From Eisenbergiella porci (GTDB lineage: Bacteria; Bacillota; Clostridia; Lachnospirales; Lachnospiraceae), in the NCBI RefSeq assembly GCF_009696275.1, contig NZ_VUMI01000016.1, positions 1 to 64,000 on the forward strand: a stretch of 64,000 nt of DNA, given 5' to 3'. The first letter of the stretch is position 1. Each line of letters starts with the position of its first letter. Under the pieces are notes generated by a model. That model searched no databases. It saw nothing but the letters and a program-made list of their open reading frames with translations, and was not told the DNA's origin. This document shows positions 1 to 8,929 of this stretch, piece after piece. Both the position numbers and the translations under genes were made by a program.

Positions 1-189
1 TGTTCAGCCCTTGTCACGATAAATTTTCTCCTTTGCGAAAAACTTTTTTTTATTTTATCATGCATCGGCTAAATCTTCAGTGCTTATCAGTAATTTTTGT
101 GCGAGAAATTTTCGCCTTTCAGAGCTGGACATTTATTATTGCAGGATTGATTTTATAAAGCAGCATCGGTTCTTCACATTATGAAAAAG

Positions 190-510
190 TCAGCACCAAT
201 AATACCCTGCCTTTTCCTGTGCCTCCTGTTCACTGATGTCAAAACGGAGTTTCAGTCTTGCTACAGTCTGCTCAAAACTGACACCCAATTCCTTACAGGT
301 TTCCACCATTCCTTGTTCTATTCCTTGTTCTATTCCTTGTTCTATTCCTTGTTCTATCCCCTGCTTTATCCCCTGAGCAATTCCATCCTCTTTTCCGTTC
401 TTGTACTCGCTTGCACGGATTTTTCTCATTTCCTCTTCTTCGTTATATTCAAAGATTGACACCGCCGTCACCTCCGCTCTCTGTTCCGACAGGAAATCTG
501 CCGGAATAAT
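190..510 (-). pseudogene. C-terminal remnant of Rpn/PD-(D/E)XK transposase-like protein
   Basis: About 106 codons remain. The reading frame is open straight from the stop codon of the neighbouring ABC-F gene at 511, so no start codon or N-terminal nuclease domain survives. The stub reads LSEQRAEVTAVSIFEYNEEE, then a Gly-Ile-Glu-Gln repeat (GIEQ units) and a charged helical tail. This layout is what I know from the C-terminus of Rpn-family recombination-promoting nucleases (putative transposases) in Lachnospiraceae. The catalytic PD-(D/E)XK core would lie in the missing part, so the fragment should be inactive. A short ORF beginning at position 471 could be translated but has no obvious role. 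The family call is recognition by eye. Confidence 0.6.
309..380. repeat. 12-bp tandem repeat (GIEQ-coding)
   Basis: On the plus strand the 12-base unit ttccttgttcta occurs four times without change (309-356). Two diverged copies follow (357-380). On the minus strand the array encodes repeated Gly-Ile-Glu-Gln in the nuclease remnant. The unit is a multiple of three, so slippage would change length without shifting frame. Confidence 0.85.
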
Positions 511-2198
511 TTATTTAAAGTCTTCCACTATTTTGGTTGCAATTTTGTCTCTGAACCTCACATCATGTTCCACAACAAGCATTGTGGGCTGGAATTTCAG
601 AATTAAATTTTCAATTTGTATCCTTGAAAAAACGTCGATATAGTTCAGTGGTTCATCCCAGATATACAAATGTGCCGGTGTCAGGAGGCTTCCGGCAATC
701 AGCACTTTTTTCTTTTGTCCCTCCGAATAATTCTCCATCGTTTTTTCAAACTGTACCCTGTCCATATCAAGCTGTCTGAGGATTGCCAGAAACAGGCTTT
801 CATCAAAATCGTTTTCCCTGCAATATTCTTTAATTGTTCCATGCAGAAAACCGGTATCCTGACTGATATATGAAATATGCAGGCCGGGACACACCATTAA
901 TTCTCCGGAAACAACAGGCTTTTCCTCCTGTCTGTCCGCGCCAATGCCACATGTGCCGCTCCCTTTTGACACAGCCAGGATCTGTTTCATAAAAGTACTT
1001 TTCCCACAGCCATTTTTCCCATGCAGGAATATCCGTTCCCCTTGTTTCAGGTTGAAGTTAAAATGGCTGATTAAGGGCAGCTCCTGATTGCGGAATTGAA
1101 AGGTGTAATCCTGTGCATATATCAACGTATCATTATAATATTTCTGTGGCATAAGCTTTAAATCAACAGATTTTTCTATATCCTGAAGAAGCCCTTCCTT
1201 CGACCTGATTTCACGTTCTATGCGGATATCATAATTTTTCCTTCTAGCCTGCATTTTCTTTGTTTTTGCTCCAATATAAGCCCGTGTATCTAAAAAACGG
1301 TCATGCTCACGTACCGGTTCAAAACCAATCTTCGTATTTTCATTCTTCTCCGCCCACCTTGCGGATCTTTCAGAAGCCCTTTTTAATGAGGAAATTTCTT
1401 TTAAATGCTTTTCATTCTCCGCTTGGGAAAACGCATCCTTGCGTGCTTTATTTTCCCACCAGCCGGAAAAATTCCCGGCCTGTACTTCGATTGATTTGCG
1501 GTTTAACACAAGTACATGATCAATAATGTCATCCAGGAAATCTCTGTCGTGGGATATGAGGATAAATCCGTTTTTTCCCTTTAAATATTTTTTTACCGTC
1601 TGCCTTGCGTCAAAATCAAGATGGTTGGTCGGTTCATCAATGATCAGGAATTCATGTTGTCCAGAAAACAATACGGCCAGCATAACTTTCATCTGCTCAC
1701 CCTGGCTCAGCGTACGGAAAGGACGGTATAATATCTCCACATCACTATCCAGTTTATTCCCGCGAGCAACGAGCCAAGTAGCCATGCTTGCATGGATATT
1801 TGGCGACTGCCGCGAGGGTCAAATACCCCGCTGCTCTGCAGCGCTGCAAGTTTGATACCCCGTTGCTTGCAGCGGGGTCTTTGATTGAGTTCGCACATAA
1901 CGCGCCACTCCTGAATGTCACCTTTCCAAAATTCCATAAGTTCAGATGCCGGCTTGTCAAAGTCTGCTTCTTCTACCTGATATGGGAAATAATCAAAATG
2001 AAGATTTGGCGCTGTAATAACTCCTCTGTATTCATACTTTCCTGACAGAAGCTTTGCAAATGTGGTCTTTCCCTTTCCATTTCTGCCAATAAAGCCTAGT
2101 TTCCAGTCAGTGTCTATGCCAAATGTTACATTCTCAAAAATATTATCAAAGCTTCCTTCATAACAAAAAGTGAGATCCGTTACCTGAATCTGTGCCAT
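511..2198 (-). pseudogene. Lsa/CplR-like ABC-F ribosomal protection ATPase, split by insertion
   Basis: The intact protein would be a soluble twin-ATPase ABC-F factor that displaces antibiotics of the lincosamide/pleuromutilin/streptogramin A group from the ribosome; family placement is by recognition. The start is the ATG at 2198, behind AAAGGAG. The first part has Walker A GRNGKGKTTF. The second part has signature LSQGEQ, Walker B FLIIDEPTNHLD, switch SHDRDF, and a second ATPase with GKNGCGKSTF, YSEGQKKK and WDEPLNYID. Between CELN and KLDSDVE lie 125 foreign bases plus a 3-base target repeat. The net 128 bases break the frame. The downstream part can only restart at an ATG inside the insert (1785), which has no visible ribosome binding site. 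Activity is therefore unlikely. Confidence 0.8.
1759..1883. mobile_element. 125-bp REP/MITE-like palindromic element
   Basis: This stretch has no counterpart in the ABC-F protein and is flanked by the direct 3-mer att (1756-1758 and 1884-1886). It is packed with symmetry. CCATGC-TT-GCATGG lies at 1782-1795. The perfect palindrome TGCAGCGCTGCA lies at 1837-1848. ACCCCGTTGC-TT-GCAGCGGGGT lies at 1857-1878, with a second arm ACCCCGCTGC at 1825-1834 that could pair instead. The motif CCGCGAG occurs near both ends of the left half. No ORF of its own is present, so movement would need a transposase supplied elsewhere. Element class is inferred. Confidence 0.75.
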
Positions 2199-2345
2199 AC
2201 ACTTCACGCTCCTTTACCCGTCGTCATTATGTATGCCGGACTCTGTTACAGACCTCGCCCTCAATTTATAACCATTTACAAAACAGAAGCAAGATTCCAA
2301 CTGCCTTCGTTTTCTGTTTTTTGCAATAAAAAAGGAGTTATGAGG

Positions 2346-2426
2346 ATGAGTCACAACTTACCTTTGACGACACGAAACAAACTGCATCACAGCTTCCATG
2401 CAGTTGCGTTTAACATTATTAGATAA
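2346..2426 (+). CDS. possible 26-codon leader peptide
   Basis: A strong Shine-Dalgarno sequence (AAAAAGGAG, 2330-2338) precedes ATG codons at 2340 and 2346. The second has good spacing and opens a 26-residue ORF, MSHNLPLTTRNK..., ending at 2426, about 29 bases inside the regulator that starts at 2398. The regulator has no ribosome binding site of its own, so translation could be coupled through this short ORF. It may instead be a chance ORF, or the real regulator start with another frameshift. I do not recognise the peptide. Confidence 0.3.
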   Translation: MSHNLPLTTRNKLHHSFHAVAFNIIR

Positions 2427-3485
2427 TATACGCTCCTGCCGCAAAACCATGGGATTTACCCAGGAACAGCTGGCAGAAGCGATGAATGTCACTGTCGGAG
2501 CGGTTTCAAAATGGGAAAGCGGAGCCACCACCCCGGAGCTTTCCGTCCTTCTGGAGCTGGCGGCGCTGTTTGAGGTTTCCGTGGATGCGCTGCTGGGCTA
2601 CCATGTCCTGGATTCACAGTCGGAGCAGGCCGTGGAATCGATACGGGATCTGATGCAGGGAAAAAAGTATGATCAGGCGGTCCATGAGGCAAAAAAGCGC
2701 TGCTGAAGTATCCGAACCGTTTTGAGGTGGTCTGGTGCGCGGCGGAATTGTATCAGACTATTGGCTGTGAGAAGCGGGAATCCGCCGCCACCCGTAAGGC
2801 ACAGGAGCTGTTAAAGCACAGCCTTTGTCTGCTGGATCAGAATAAGGATGAGGCAGTGGATGAAGCGGTTGTGAGAAATCAGCTGGCACAGACCTGGGCC
2901 GATCTGGGGAAACCGGAACGGGCCGCCGAGGAGTATAAAAAGTATAATTATGCCGGCCTGAACAACAGCTCCATCGGTTTTCTCCTGACTCTTTGCGGGC
3001 GCTATGAGGAGGCAGGGACTTATCTGTCCTCTGCTGCCGTAAATCACTTAAGCGGCCTGATCCGGGTCGTAATGGGAATGGCAGATTGTGCTACCCATGA
3101 AGGGAACCTGTCCCAGGCCCAGGAGCTGCTTTCCTGGATGCGTTCTATTCTTTCCGGTTTGAGGATACCGGGAAAAGTAAGCTATCTGGATCGGGCCGAG
3201 GTTATCCTGCTCAGCCGCCAGGCCCGTTACAGCAATGCCGCAGGCGATATGGCCGCGGCGGAAGGTTACCTGCGCAGGGCAGCCGGCCTGGCCCTGCGGT
3301 TTGATGCATCGCCGGAATATGGTATGGAAAATATACGCTTCTGCCATACGGCAAAGCCGGTTCTTGTTTACGACAGCTTTGGCCGCACGGCGTTTCAAGA
3401 TCTAGAAGACAGTCTGCTGCATGGCGGGGAACCTGACTCCTCTTCATTACAGGAGCTATGGAGGAAAATAAAGGATGAACCATGA
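2398..3485 (+). pseudogene. XRE-family regulator with helical-repeat domain, frameshifted
   Basis: The N-terminal part is an HTH-XRE domain: GFTQEQLAEAMNVT, then GAVSKWESG, then LLELAALFEVSVDALLGY. It is followed by a TPR-like helical region of roughly 280 residues. Translation from 2398 stops at 2706. The natural continuation ALLKYPNRFEVVWCAAELYQ lies in another frame. Adding one A to the six-A run at 2691-2696 restores ...EAKKALLKYPNRF... without a gap. The 3' end overlaps the ABC exporter start by about 11 bases, so the two form an operon and the regulator probably controls the exporter. The break could be mutation, phase variation or a sequencing error. Confidence 0.75.
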
Positions 3486-5198
3486 CGCAAAATACCAGCG
3501 GAAAATGCTGGTAAGACAGTTTTTTTGCATAATTATGGAACAGCGTTTTTGGGAATGCTGGCAATGGTTTTGAATACGGTTCTGAATCTCGCCATTGCCT
3601 GGCAGATGCAACAGCTGATAGATATCGCGGCCGGGAACGGCGCGTTTCTTACCATGGCCCAGTTGTGTGCCGTTTTTCTCCTCTCCTTTGCATTGATGGG
3701 GGTGATTATGGCGCTCAATGCTTATGCCCGTCCGATATTTTTAAAGCGCGCCCTGCAACAGTACCGGGACTATGCTTTTGCCAGGCTGACCGAAAAAAGT
3801 GCCTTTGCATTCGGCCGGGAGGATACTTCGGCTTATCTTTCCGCACTGACCAATGATACGCTTTCCCTTGAAACCAATTATCTATCCGCATTATTTACCC
3901 TTCCGGCCAATGTGCTCATGCTGGTTGGTGTTCTGGGCCTGATGCTCTCTTACAGCCCGCTTTTGACCCCAGCGGCTTTGACGGTCTCCCTTCTCCCGCT
4001 TGGCGCTTCCCTGCTGGCCGGAGGACATCTTCCGGCGCAGGAAAAAAGGGTGTCTGATGCAAACGGAGCCTTTCTGGCAACGCTGAAGGATATGCTTTCC
4101 GGTTTCCCTGTCATTAAAAGCTTTCAGGCGGAAAAAGAAGCCCTGCGGCTTTTTTCGGAAAGCAATGCAGCCCTGCAGCAGGTGAAATGCCATGCCGCCC
4201 GCACTCGTACCGCTTTACAGTATATAGGCGGCGCTGCGGGGAGTCTGACGATTTTCACCGTATTTTTGCTGGGAGCGGCGCTTGCGCTTTCCGGCCGCGG
4301 CGTGACCGCAGGGGTAGTGATGGTTTTTGCCCAGCTGATGGAAAGCTTTGAATCCTCTCTGTCCGTAATTCCACAGATATGGGCAAACCGGAAGGCCGCT
4401 GATGCGCTGATTGACAAGCTTGCAGCGGCTTTGGCAGCTCATGCGTCCTCCGGCGGTGTTCCTGCGCCGTCTGTTCTGAAGGATGGTATTACGGTGCAAA
4501 GCCTCAGCTTTGCTTATAATAACGAGACGCCTGCGCTGCAGGATATCAGCTTCCGGTTTGCGGCAGGCGGGAAATATGCGGTGGCAGGCGGATCGGGAAG
4601 CGGCAAATCCACACTGCTGAAGTTATTGCAGGGAAGCAATGACGGATACCGGGGAAGCATTCTTTATGACGGGAAAGAACTGCGGACGCTCCGGCCTGAT
4701 TCCCTGTATGATTTACTGTCCGTAATACAGCAGGACGTGTTTATTTTCAACAGCTCTGTACGGGATAATTTCACCATGTTCCGGGATTTTCCCTCCGGAA
4801 AGGTAGAACGGGTCATACGGCTGGCGGGGCTGGAGGGACTGATTAACGCACGGGGCGCAGACTGCCCTTGCGGTGAAAACGGGAACGTGCTGTCAGGCGG
4901 AGAACGGCAGAGAATTTCCATCGCCCGCAGCCTGCTACGGGAAACGCCGGTGCTGCTTGTGGACGAAGCCACGGCTTCCCTGGATCCGGTGACCGCCTTT
5001 GGTGTCACAGATTCCATTCTTTCCCTGGACGGCCTGACACGCATTCTGGTCACACACCGGCTGGAGGAAGCCATGCTGCGCCGCTGTGACGGGATCCTGG
5101 TGCTGAAAAACGGGTGTCTGGAAGAGTTCGGCGCCTTTGACGAACTAATGGACAGAAAAGGCTATTTTTATTCTTTGTTCATGGTATCACAATCATAA
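3475..5198 (+). pseudogene. ABC exporter (fused permease-ATPase), frameshifted near start
   Basis: This is a half-transporter with an N-terminal six-helix membrane domain and a C-terminal ATPase. The ATPase has Walker A GGSGSGKSTL, Q-loop IQQDVF, signature LSGGERQRISIARS, Walker B LLVDEATASLD and the switch His in VTHRLEE. It resembles lipid/multidrug exporters of the MsbA/BmrA kind; substrate is unknown. The expected start is ATG 3475, behind GGAGG, reading MNHDAKYQRKMLVRQFF. The frame then leaves the protein at a seven-T run (3520-3526). One extra T would join QFF to LHNYGTAFLG. Without it, only a TTG at 3525 could start the long frame, giving 557 residues. The rest of the gene is intact, so function may survive if the break is phase-variable or an artefact. 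Confidence 0.7.
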
Positions 5199-5291
5199 AT
5201 ATAAAATGTATACAATCTGTTTCTCTTTTTTTAAAGACGTTTTATAAAAAGACGAAAAAGGACCTACTGCCCTGCACATTTATCCGGATAT

Positions 5292-6206
5292 TTAGTCGGA
5301 TGGAATCTTGCTCTCCTTCTCTTTGCCCAGTGGATTAACATGCACCATACAGTGTTTCACCTCAGGAATCGCATTCTCCACCGCAAGATGCACCGCTTCC
5401 GCCGTCCGGTGGGAATCCGTCAGGCTTTTGGAGCCGTCCATGGAGATCTCCACATCCACATAAATCCGGGAGCCGAACAGCCTTGTATTAAGCAGGTCAA
5501 TCTGCTCCACGCCGTGAATGCCCAGGATTGCGGCACGGATTTTTTCCGCAGTTTCAGCGGGACAGGCTTTATCCACCAGCTTATCGGAGGCATCCCTGAA
5601 AATTTCCAGAGCGGCCTTTTCAATAAAAATGCAAATAACCATCCCTGCTGCCGGATCAAGAACAGGAAAGCCCTGCCTGGCGCCCAGAATCCCTGCAAAT
5701 GCGCCCACAGACGAAAGGGCGTCCGAGCGGTGATGCCAGGCATCCGCCATGAGCGCGCCGGATTTGATCCTGCCTGCGGCGCGTTTTGTAAACCGGAACA
5801 TCCATTCCTTAACGGCAATCGAAATGACCGCGGCAAGAAGCGCCGCCATGCCCGGAACCGCAAGTGAACCGCCCTCCGCAATCCGTTTCATTCCCGCGGC
5901 GCCGATGCCAATGCCGGTGGCCGCAAGGATTACGGCAAGGAGAAGGGAGGCCACGCATTCCATCCGTTCGTGTCCGTAGGGATGGCCGCTGTCAGGTCTT
6001 TTTTCCGCAACCGTCACACCGGCTATCACAATCAGTGTGCTGAAGACGTCGGAGGCGGAATGGACTGCATCCGACACCATGGCTCCGGATTGTGCGGCTA
6101 TGCCCACGAACAGCTTGAACAGAGTAAGGACGGCGTTGACTGCGATACTGATAATTGATACCTGCATGGCAGTCCTGTAATTCCTGTTTTGATTTCCCTG
6201 TTTCAT
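5292..6206 (-). CDS. cation diffusion facilitator (CDF) metal exporter
   Basis: A 304-residue inner-membrane transporter of the CDF (FieF/MntE-like) family, expected to export divalent metals such as zinc, iron or manganese in exchange for protons. Six membrane helices occupy about residues 15-200. The metal site is visible as SDAVHSASD in helix 2 and ADAWHHRSD (HxxxD) in helix 5. The C-terminal cytoplasmic domain (about 205-304) carries a ferredoxin-like fold with conserved His residues (DSHRTAEAVH, VKHCMVHVNP). It is convergent with the ABC exporter and appears monocistronic. The metal cannot be told from sequence alone. Confidence 0.9.
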   Translation of the reverse strand: MKQGNQNRNYRTAMQVSIISIAVNAVLTLFKLFVGIAAQSGAMVSDAVHSASDVFSTLIVIAGVTVAEKRPDSGHPYGHERMECVASLLLAVILAATGIGIGAAGMKRIAEGGSLAVPGMAALLAAVISIAVKEWMFRFTKRAAGRIKSGALMADAWHHRSDALSSVGAFAGILGARQGFPVLDPAAGMVICIFIEKAALEIFRDASDKLVDKACPAETAEKIRAAILGIHGVEQIDLLNTRLFGSRIYVDVEISMDGSKSLTDSHRTAEAVHLAVENAIPEVKHCMVHVNPLGKEKESKIPSD

Positions 6207-6310
6207 AAATAACCCCGTTTCCCGCCGTAACCGGCGGCCTTAAATCAGTCTGAGAAAAATGCCTGGCTCGTAGCTGTGAAGGAACGCAACCGCTGTCCGG
6301 CCTCATAAAA

Positions 6311-6356
6311 AAAGCATCTGCGGGAACAGCGTGTATACTGTCCCGCAGATGCTTTC
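6311..6356 (-). terminator. Rho-independent terminator after the decayed glycan block
   Basis: AAAGCATCTGCGGG pairs with CCCGCAGATGCTTT across a loop, with one bulged base in the stem. On the minus strand the hairpin runs into seven T residues, so it would end transcripts coming from the GH13 remnant at 6553. The rest of the 346-base gap (6207-6552) holds nothing else I recognise. Confidence 0.8.
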
Positions 6357-6552
6357 AGCTTTCTGCTGCCGCTAACGGCCCGGCTCCATGAGCCCGGTGA
6401 ATAAGCTCGCTGCCTGCTCAGTTTGTACTGTATTTTTATGCAGTGCAAAAAGTATTGTTCTTTATTCTATGCAGGCCATAGAGATTATGTTCTTTTTAAT
6501 AATATATGACAGCTGTTCAGGCGCAGCCAAACGGTCATGCTTTTTCTTCATT

Positions 6553-7267
6553 TTATCGATTTTTCCGTCTGATCAGCGTCCCGCCCGGTTCCAGCAGGCG
6601 GTCATGGAAGCCTCTGGAAAAAAGGACTTCGCCGCCCTCCTTTATTTCCATCATTTCCCGGGAGCAGTTCAGAAGCACTTCAACTTCCCTTCCCGCTCCG
6701 TCCAGCTTAATATATTCCACACATCTGCCGCTTGAATATTCATTGGGAAAATGAAAATACAGGCTTCTGCAGGCAGGCTCCGTGCGCCGCAGTAAAATCA
6801 GCTTTCGCAGTGCGGCTGTTTTTTCCTGATTTTCCGGCAGCTCCAGCTCTTCCCAGGGCATGCATCTGCGGCAGTCCGGATCATGCCCGCCCTCCATGGC
6901 AATTTCCGTCCCATAGAAAATGCAGGGGCTTCCCGGCATTGTAAACAGTACCGCCAGCTGCTGGTAAAAAATATCCAGGCTGTGAAAACGGTTCATCAGC
7001 CGTTCCGTATCATGAGAATCCAGCAGGTTGAACATCACGTTATTGTTCTGCTACATGTACATGGTAACAGCGGTTGACCATGAATTCAAATTCTTCCCCG
7101 GTCCAGGTTTCCTTTCCGCCAAGGATCCCCGCTTCAAAGGGATCCCCGTAGTGGATGAAAACCTTTTTCACATCATAGCCGGTTTTCAGGTTGATGATCA
7201 GCTCCCTTTCGTTGAGTGGATAGCTCATCTGTTCCGATGTTTTATGATAAATACCTGTAAATTCCAT
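6553..7267 (-). pseudogene. GH13_20 alpha-glycosidase (neopullulanase-like) with internal deletion
   Basis: Two ends of one enzyme are present. The N-terminus, MEFTGIYHKTSEQ...LNERELI, starts at 7267 behind AAAGAGGAA and matches the beginning of the CBM34-type domain in cyclomaltodextrinase/neopullulanase proteins. The C-terminus is FNLLDSHDTERL, then PGSPCIFYGTEI and the all-beta tail. Between them, at about 7035-7090, the reading frame changes. I infer that some 300-400 codons, including the catalytic Asp and Glu of the barrel, are missing, because family members run to about 580 residues. The N-terminal piece ends in a stop at about 7040. The enzyme would act on maltodextrins in the cytoplasm if intact. 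Confidence 0.8.
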
Positions 7268-7283
7268 GCATTCTTCCTCTTTT

Positions 7284-8875
7284 TTACTGTGCGCCGCCCT
7301 GCAGCCGTTCCAGTTTTTCATAGGCACGAAGCAGTTCTCCCACGCTCCAGGCCTGGGCAAAGCAGCCTTTGGAGGAAACGGGATTCAGCCCGTAGATTTC
7401 CGGCAGTTGGCCGATGCAGCCCTCCCTCATGGCGCTTTCCAGCACCTCCAGCTGGCTGCGCACCGTTTCTGCGGCTTTGATGTCTAAGTCGTGCACCTTC
7501 AGATAAGCCAGGTAGTGCGCACCCAGAGGAAAGGCCCACACAGTGCCCTGATGATAGGCCATATCCCGTTCCAGCATGGGACCTCCGTAAAAAGGATGGA
7601 ACTGCGCATCCCCCATGTCCAGGGTTCTCAGCCCATAAGGGGTATACAGCTTTTCGAACACCGTTTCCACCACACGCTTTTCTTTGTCCCGATCAAGCAT
7701 GGTAAAAGGGAGGGATACCGCCCAGATCTGATTGCAGCGGATCTGCACATCCGCAGGAGTTCCGGATACCAGATCCTTCAGGCATCCCTTCTCCTCCAGC
7801 CAGAATTTATCGCAGAATACGGCTTTCACCTTCCCTGCAAGCACCCCATAGCCGGGGTCCTTACTGTGCAGCAGTTCATAGAAGCGCTCCATGATGCGCA
7901 GGGCATTATACCAGTAAGCGTTGATTTCCACCGGCTTTCCATGGCGCGGCGTGGGGAGGATATCCCCCACCCTCACATCCATCCAGGTCACCTGGGCCAG
8001 GCCCTCTCCGGCCTGAATCAGGCCGTCTTCATCCATACGGATGCCAAAGTCCGTGCCGTTTTTGTAGCACTTCATAATCCGTTCCATGACAGGATACATT
8101 TCCCGGACAAATACGGCATCCTTGGAGGCTTCATAGTACAGATACACACAGTTGATGAATAAAAGCGCCGCATCAGCCGTGTTATACATGGGTTCCCTGC
8201 CTCCCTCGGGAAACAGGTTCGGCATCAGGCCGTCACGTTCATTGACGGCAAAGGTACGCAGAATCTGCCTAGCGATTTCATATTGTCCTGTGAAAATACA
8301 GATGCCGGGAAGCGCGATCATGGTATCCCTGCCCCAGTCCTCAAAAAAGGGGAAGCCGGCCAAAATGGTTTTCCCACCGGTGGATTTCCTGCGCGTTCTG
8401 CGTCCCCGGCTCCATTTCATATATGATTTCCAGCGTTCCGGTCTCCCCGGCAGCCACATCCAGGGTGAGAACATGATTGGCCATGGCTCGGCCTGTTTCC
8501 CTTCTGCCGTCGCCTCCTTGCATATTTCCACGCCGTTTACAAGGAATTTCCATACGGGCGTGTCTTCATAGGTAAAGGAGGACAGATACCGGAAGCCTTC
8601 TTCCCTTGTGCCATCGGCAAATTCCTGGCTGGAGAGGACGTAAGTGTCTTCCTCCTCCGGCGCGCCTGTAAAAAGCCGTTCCTTCAGCCGGTGCACCATA
8701 TTATAACGGTGGTTCGGAGCCTGTGTGCATGCCATCAGGAATGCATGATCGTTCCGGGTGACCGAACCGGTCATTGTCATGGAAGAAAAACCGCCCAGCC
8801 CGTTGGTCATCAGATAGCAGTTTTCCTGGCCCCGTTCCAGTGTTTTAAAGTCCTGTTTTCCGTAAATAACTTCAT
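7284..8875 (-). pseudogene. glycogen-debranching enzyme (amylo-1,6-glucosidase), decayed
   Basis: The C-terminal (alpha/alpha)6 catalytic domain is well preserved (TILAGFPFFEDWGRDTMIALPG-like core, ...LLRAYEKLE). The N-terminal domain keeps IYGKQDF and LMTNGLGGFSSMTMTGS. Three lesions are visible. The natural start ATG 8875 (behind AGGAG) is out of frame with codon 4 onward, as if one T were lost near 8866. Around 8480-8500 the frame shifts from ...VEICKE to MANHVLTLDVAAGE, with family sequence missing between. Around 8380-8395 the sequence jumps from QNAQEI into RRKSTGGKT. An uninterrupted 543-residue ORF from a GTG at 8915 crosses these junctions but reads foreign residues between them. Family members are usually about 650-700 residues. 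Confidence 0.8.
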
Positions 8876-8929
8876 ATCGTCTCCTATCCGTAACGGTCCG
8901 GATGCCGGCCGTCACTCCCGTCCTTCCTT

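Noticed and set aside
1-186. Possible promoter or small gene at window start
   Set aside because: AT-rich sequence with short runs only; no start codon with ribosome binding site or convincing -35/-10 pair was found.
7284-8915. Intact 543-residue debranching enzyme
   Set aside because: The open frame crosses two junctions where the residues stop matching the family and the correct residues lie in another frame, so it is a chance read-through of a damaged gene.
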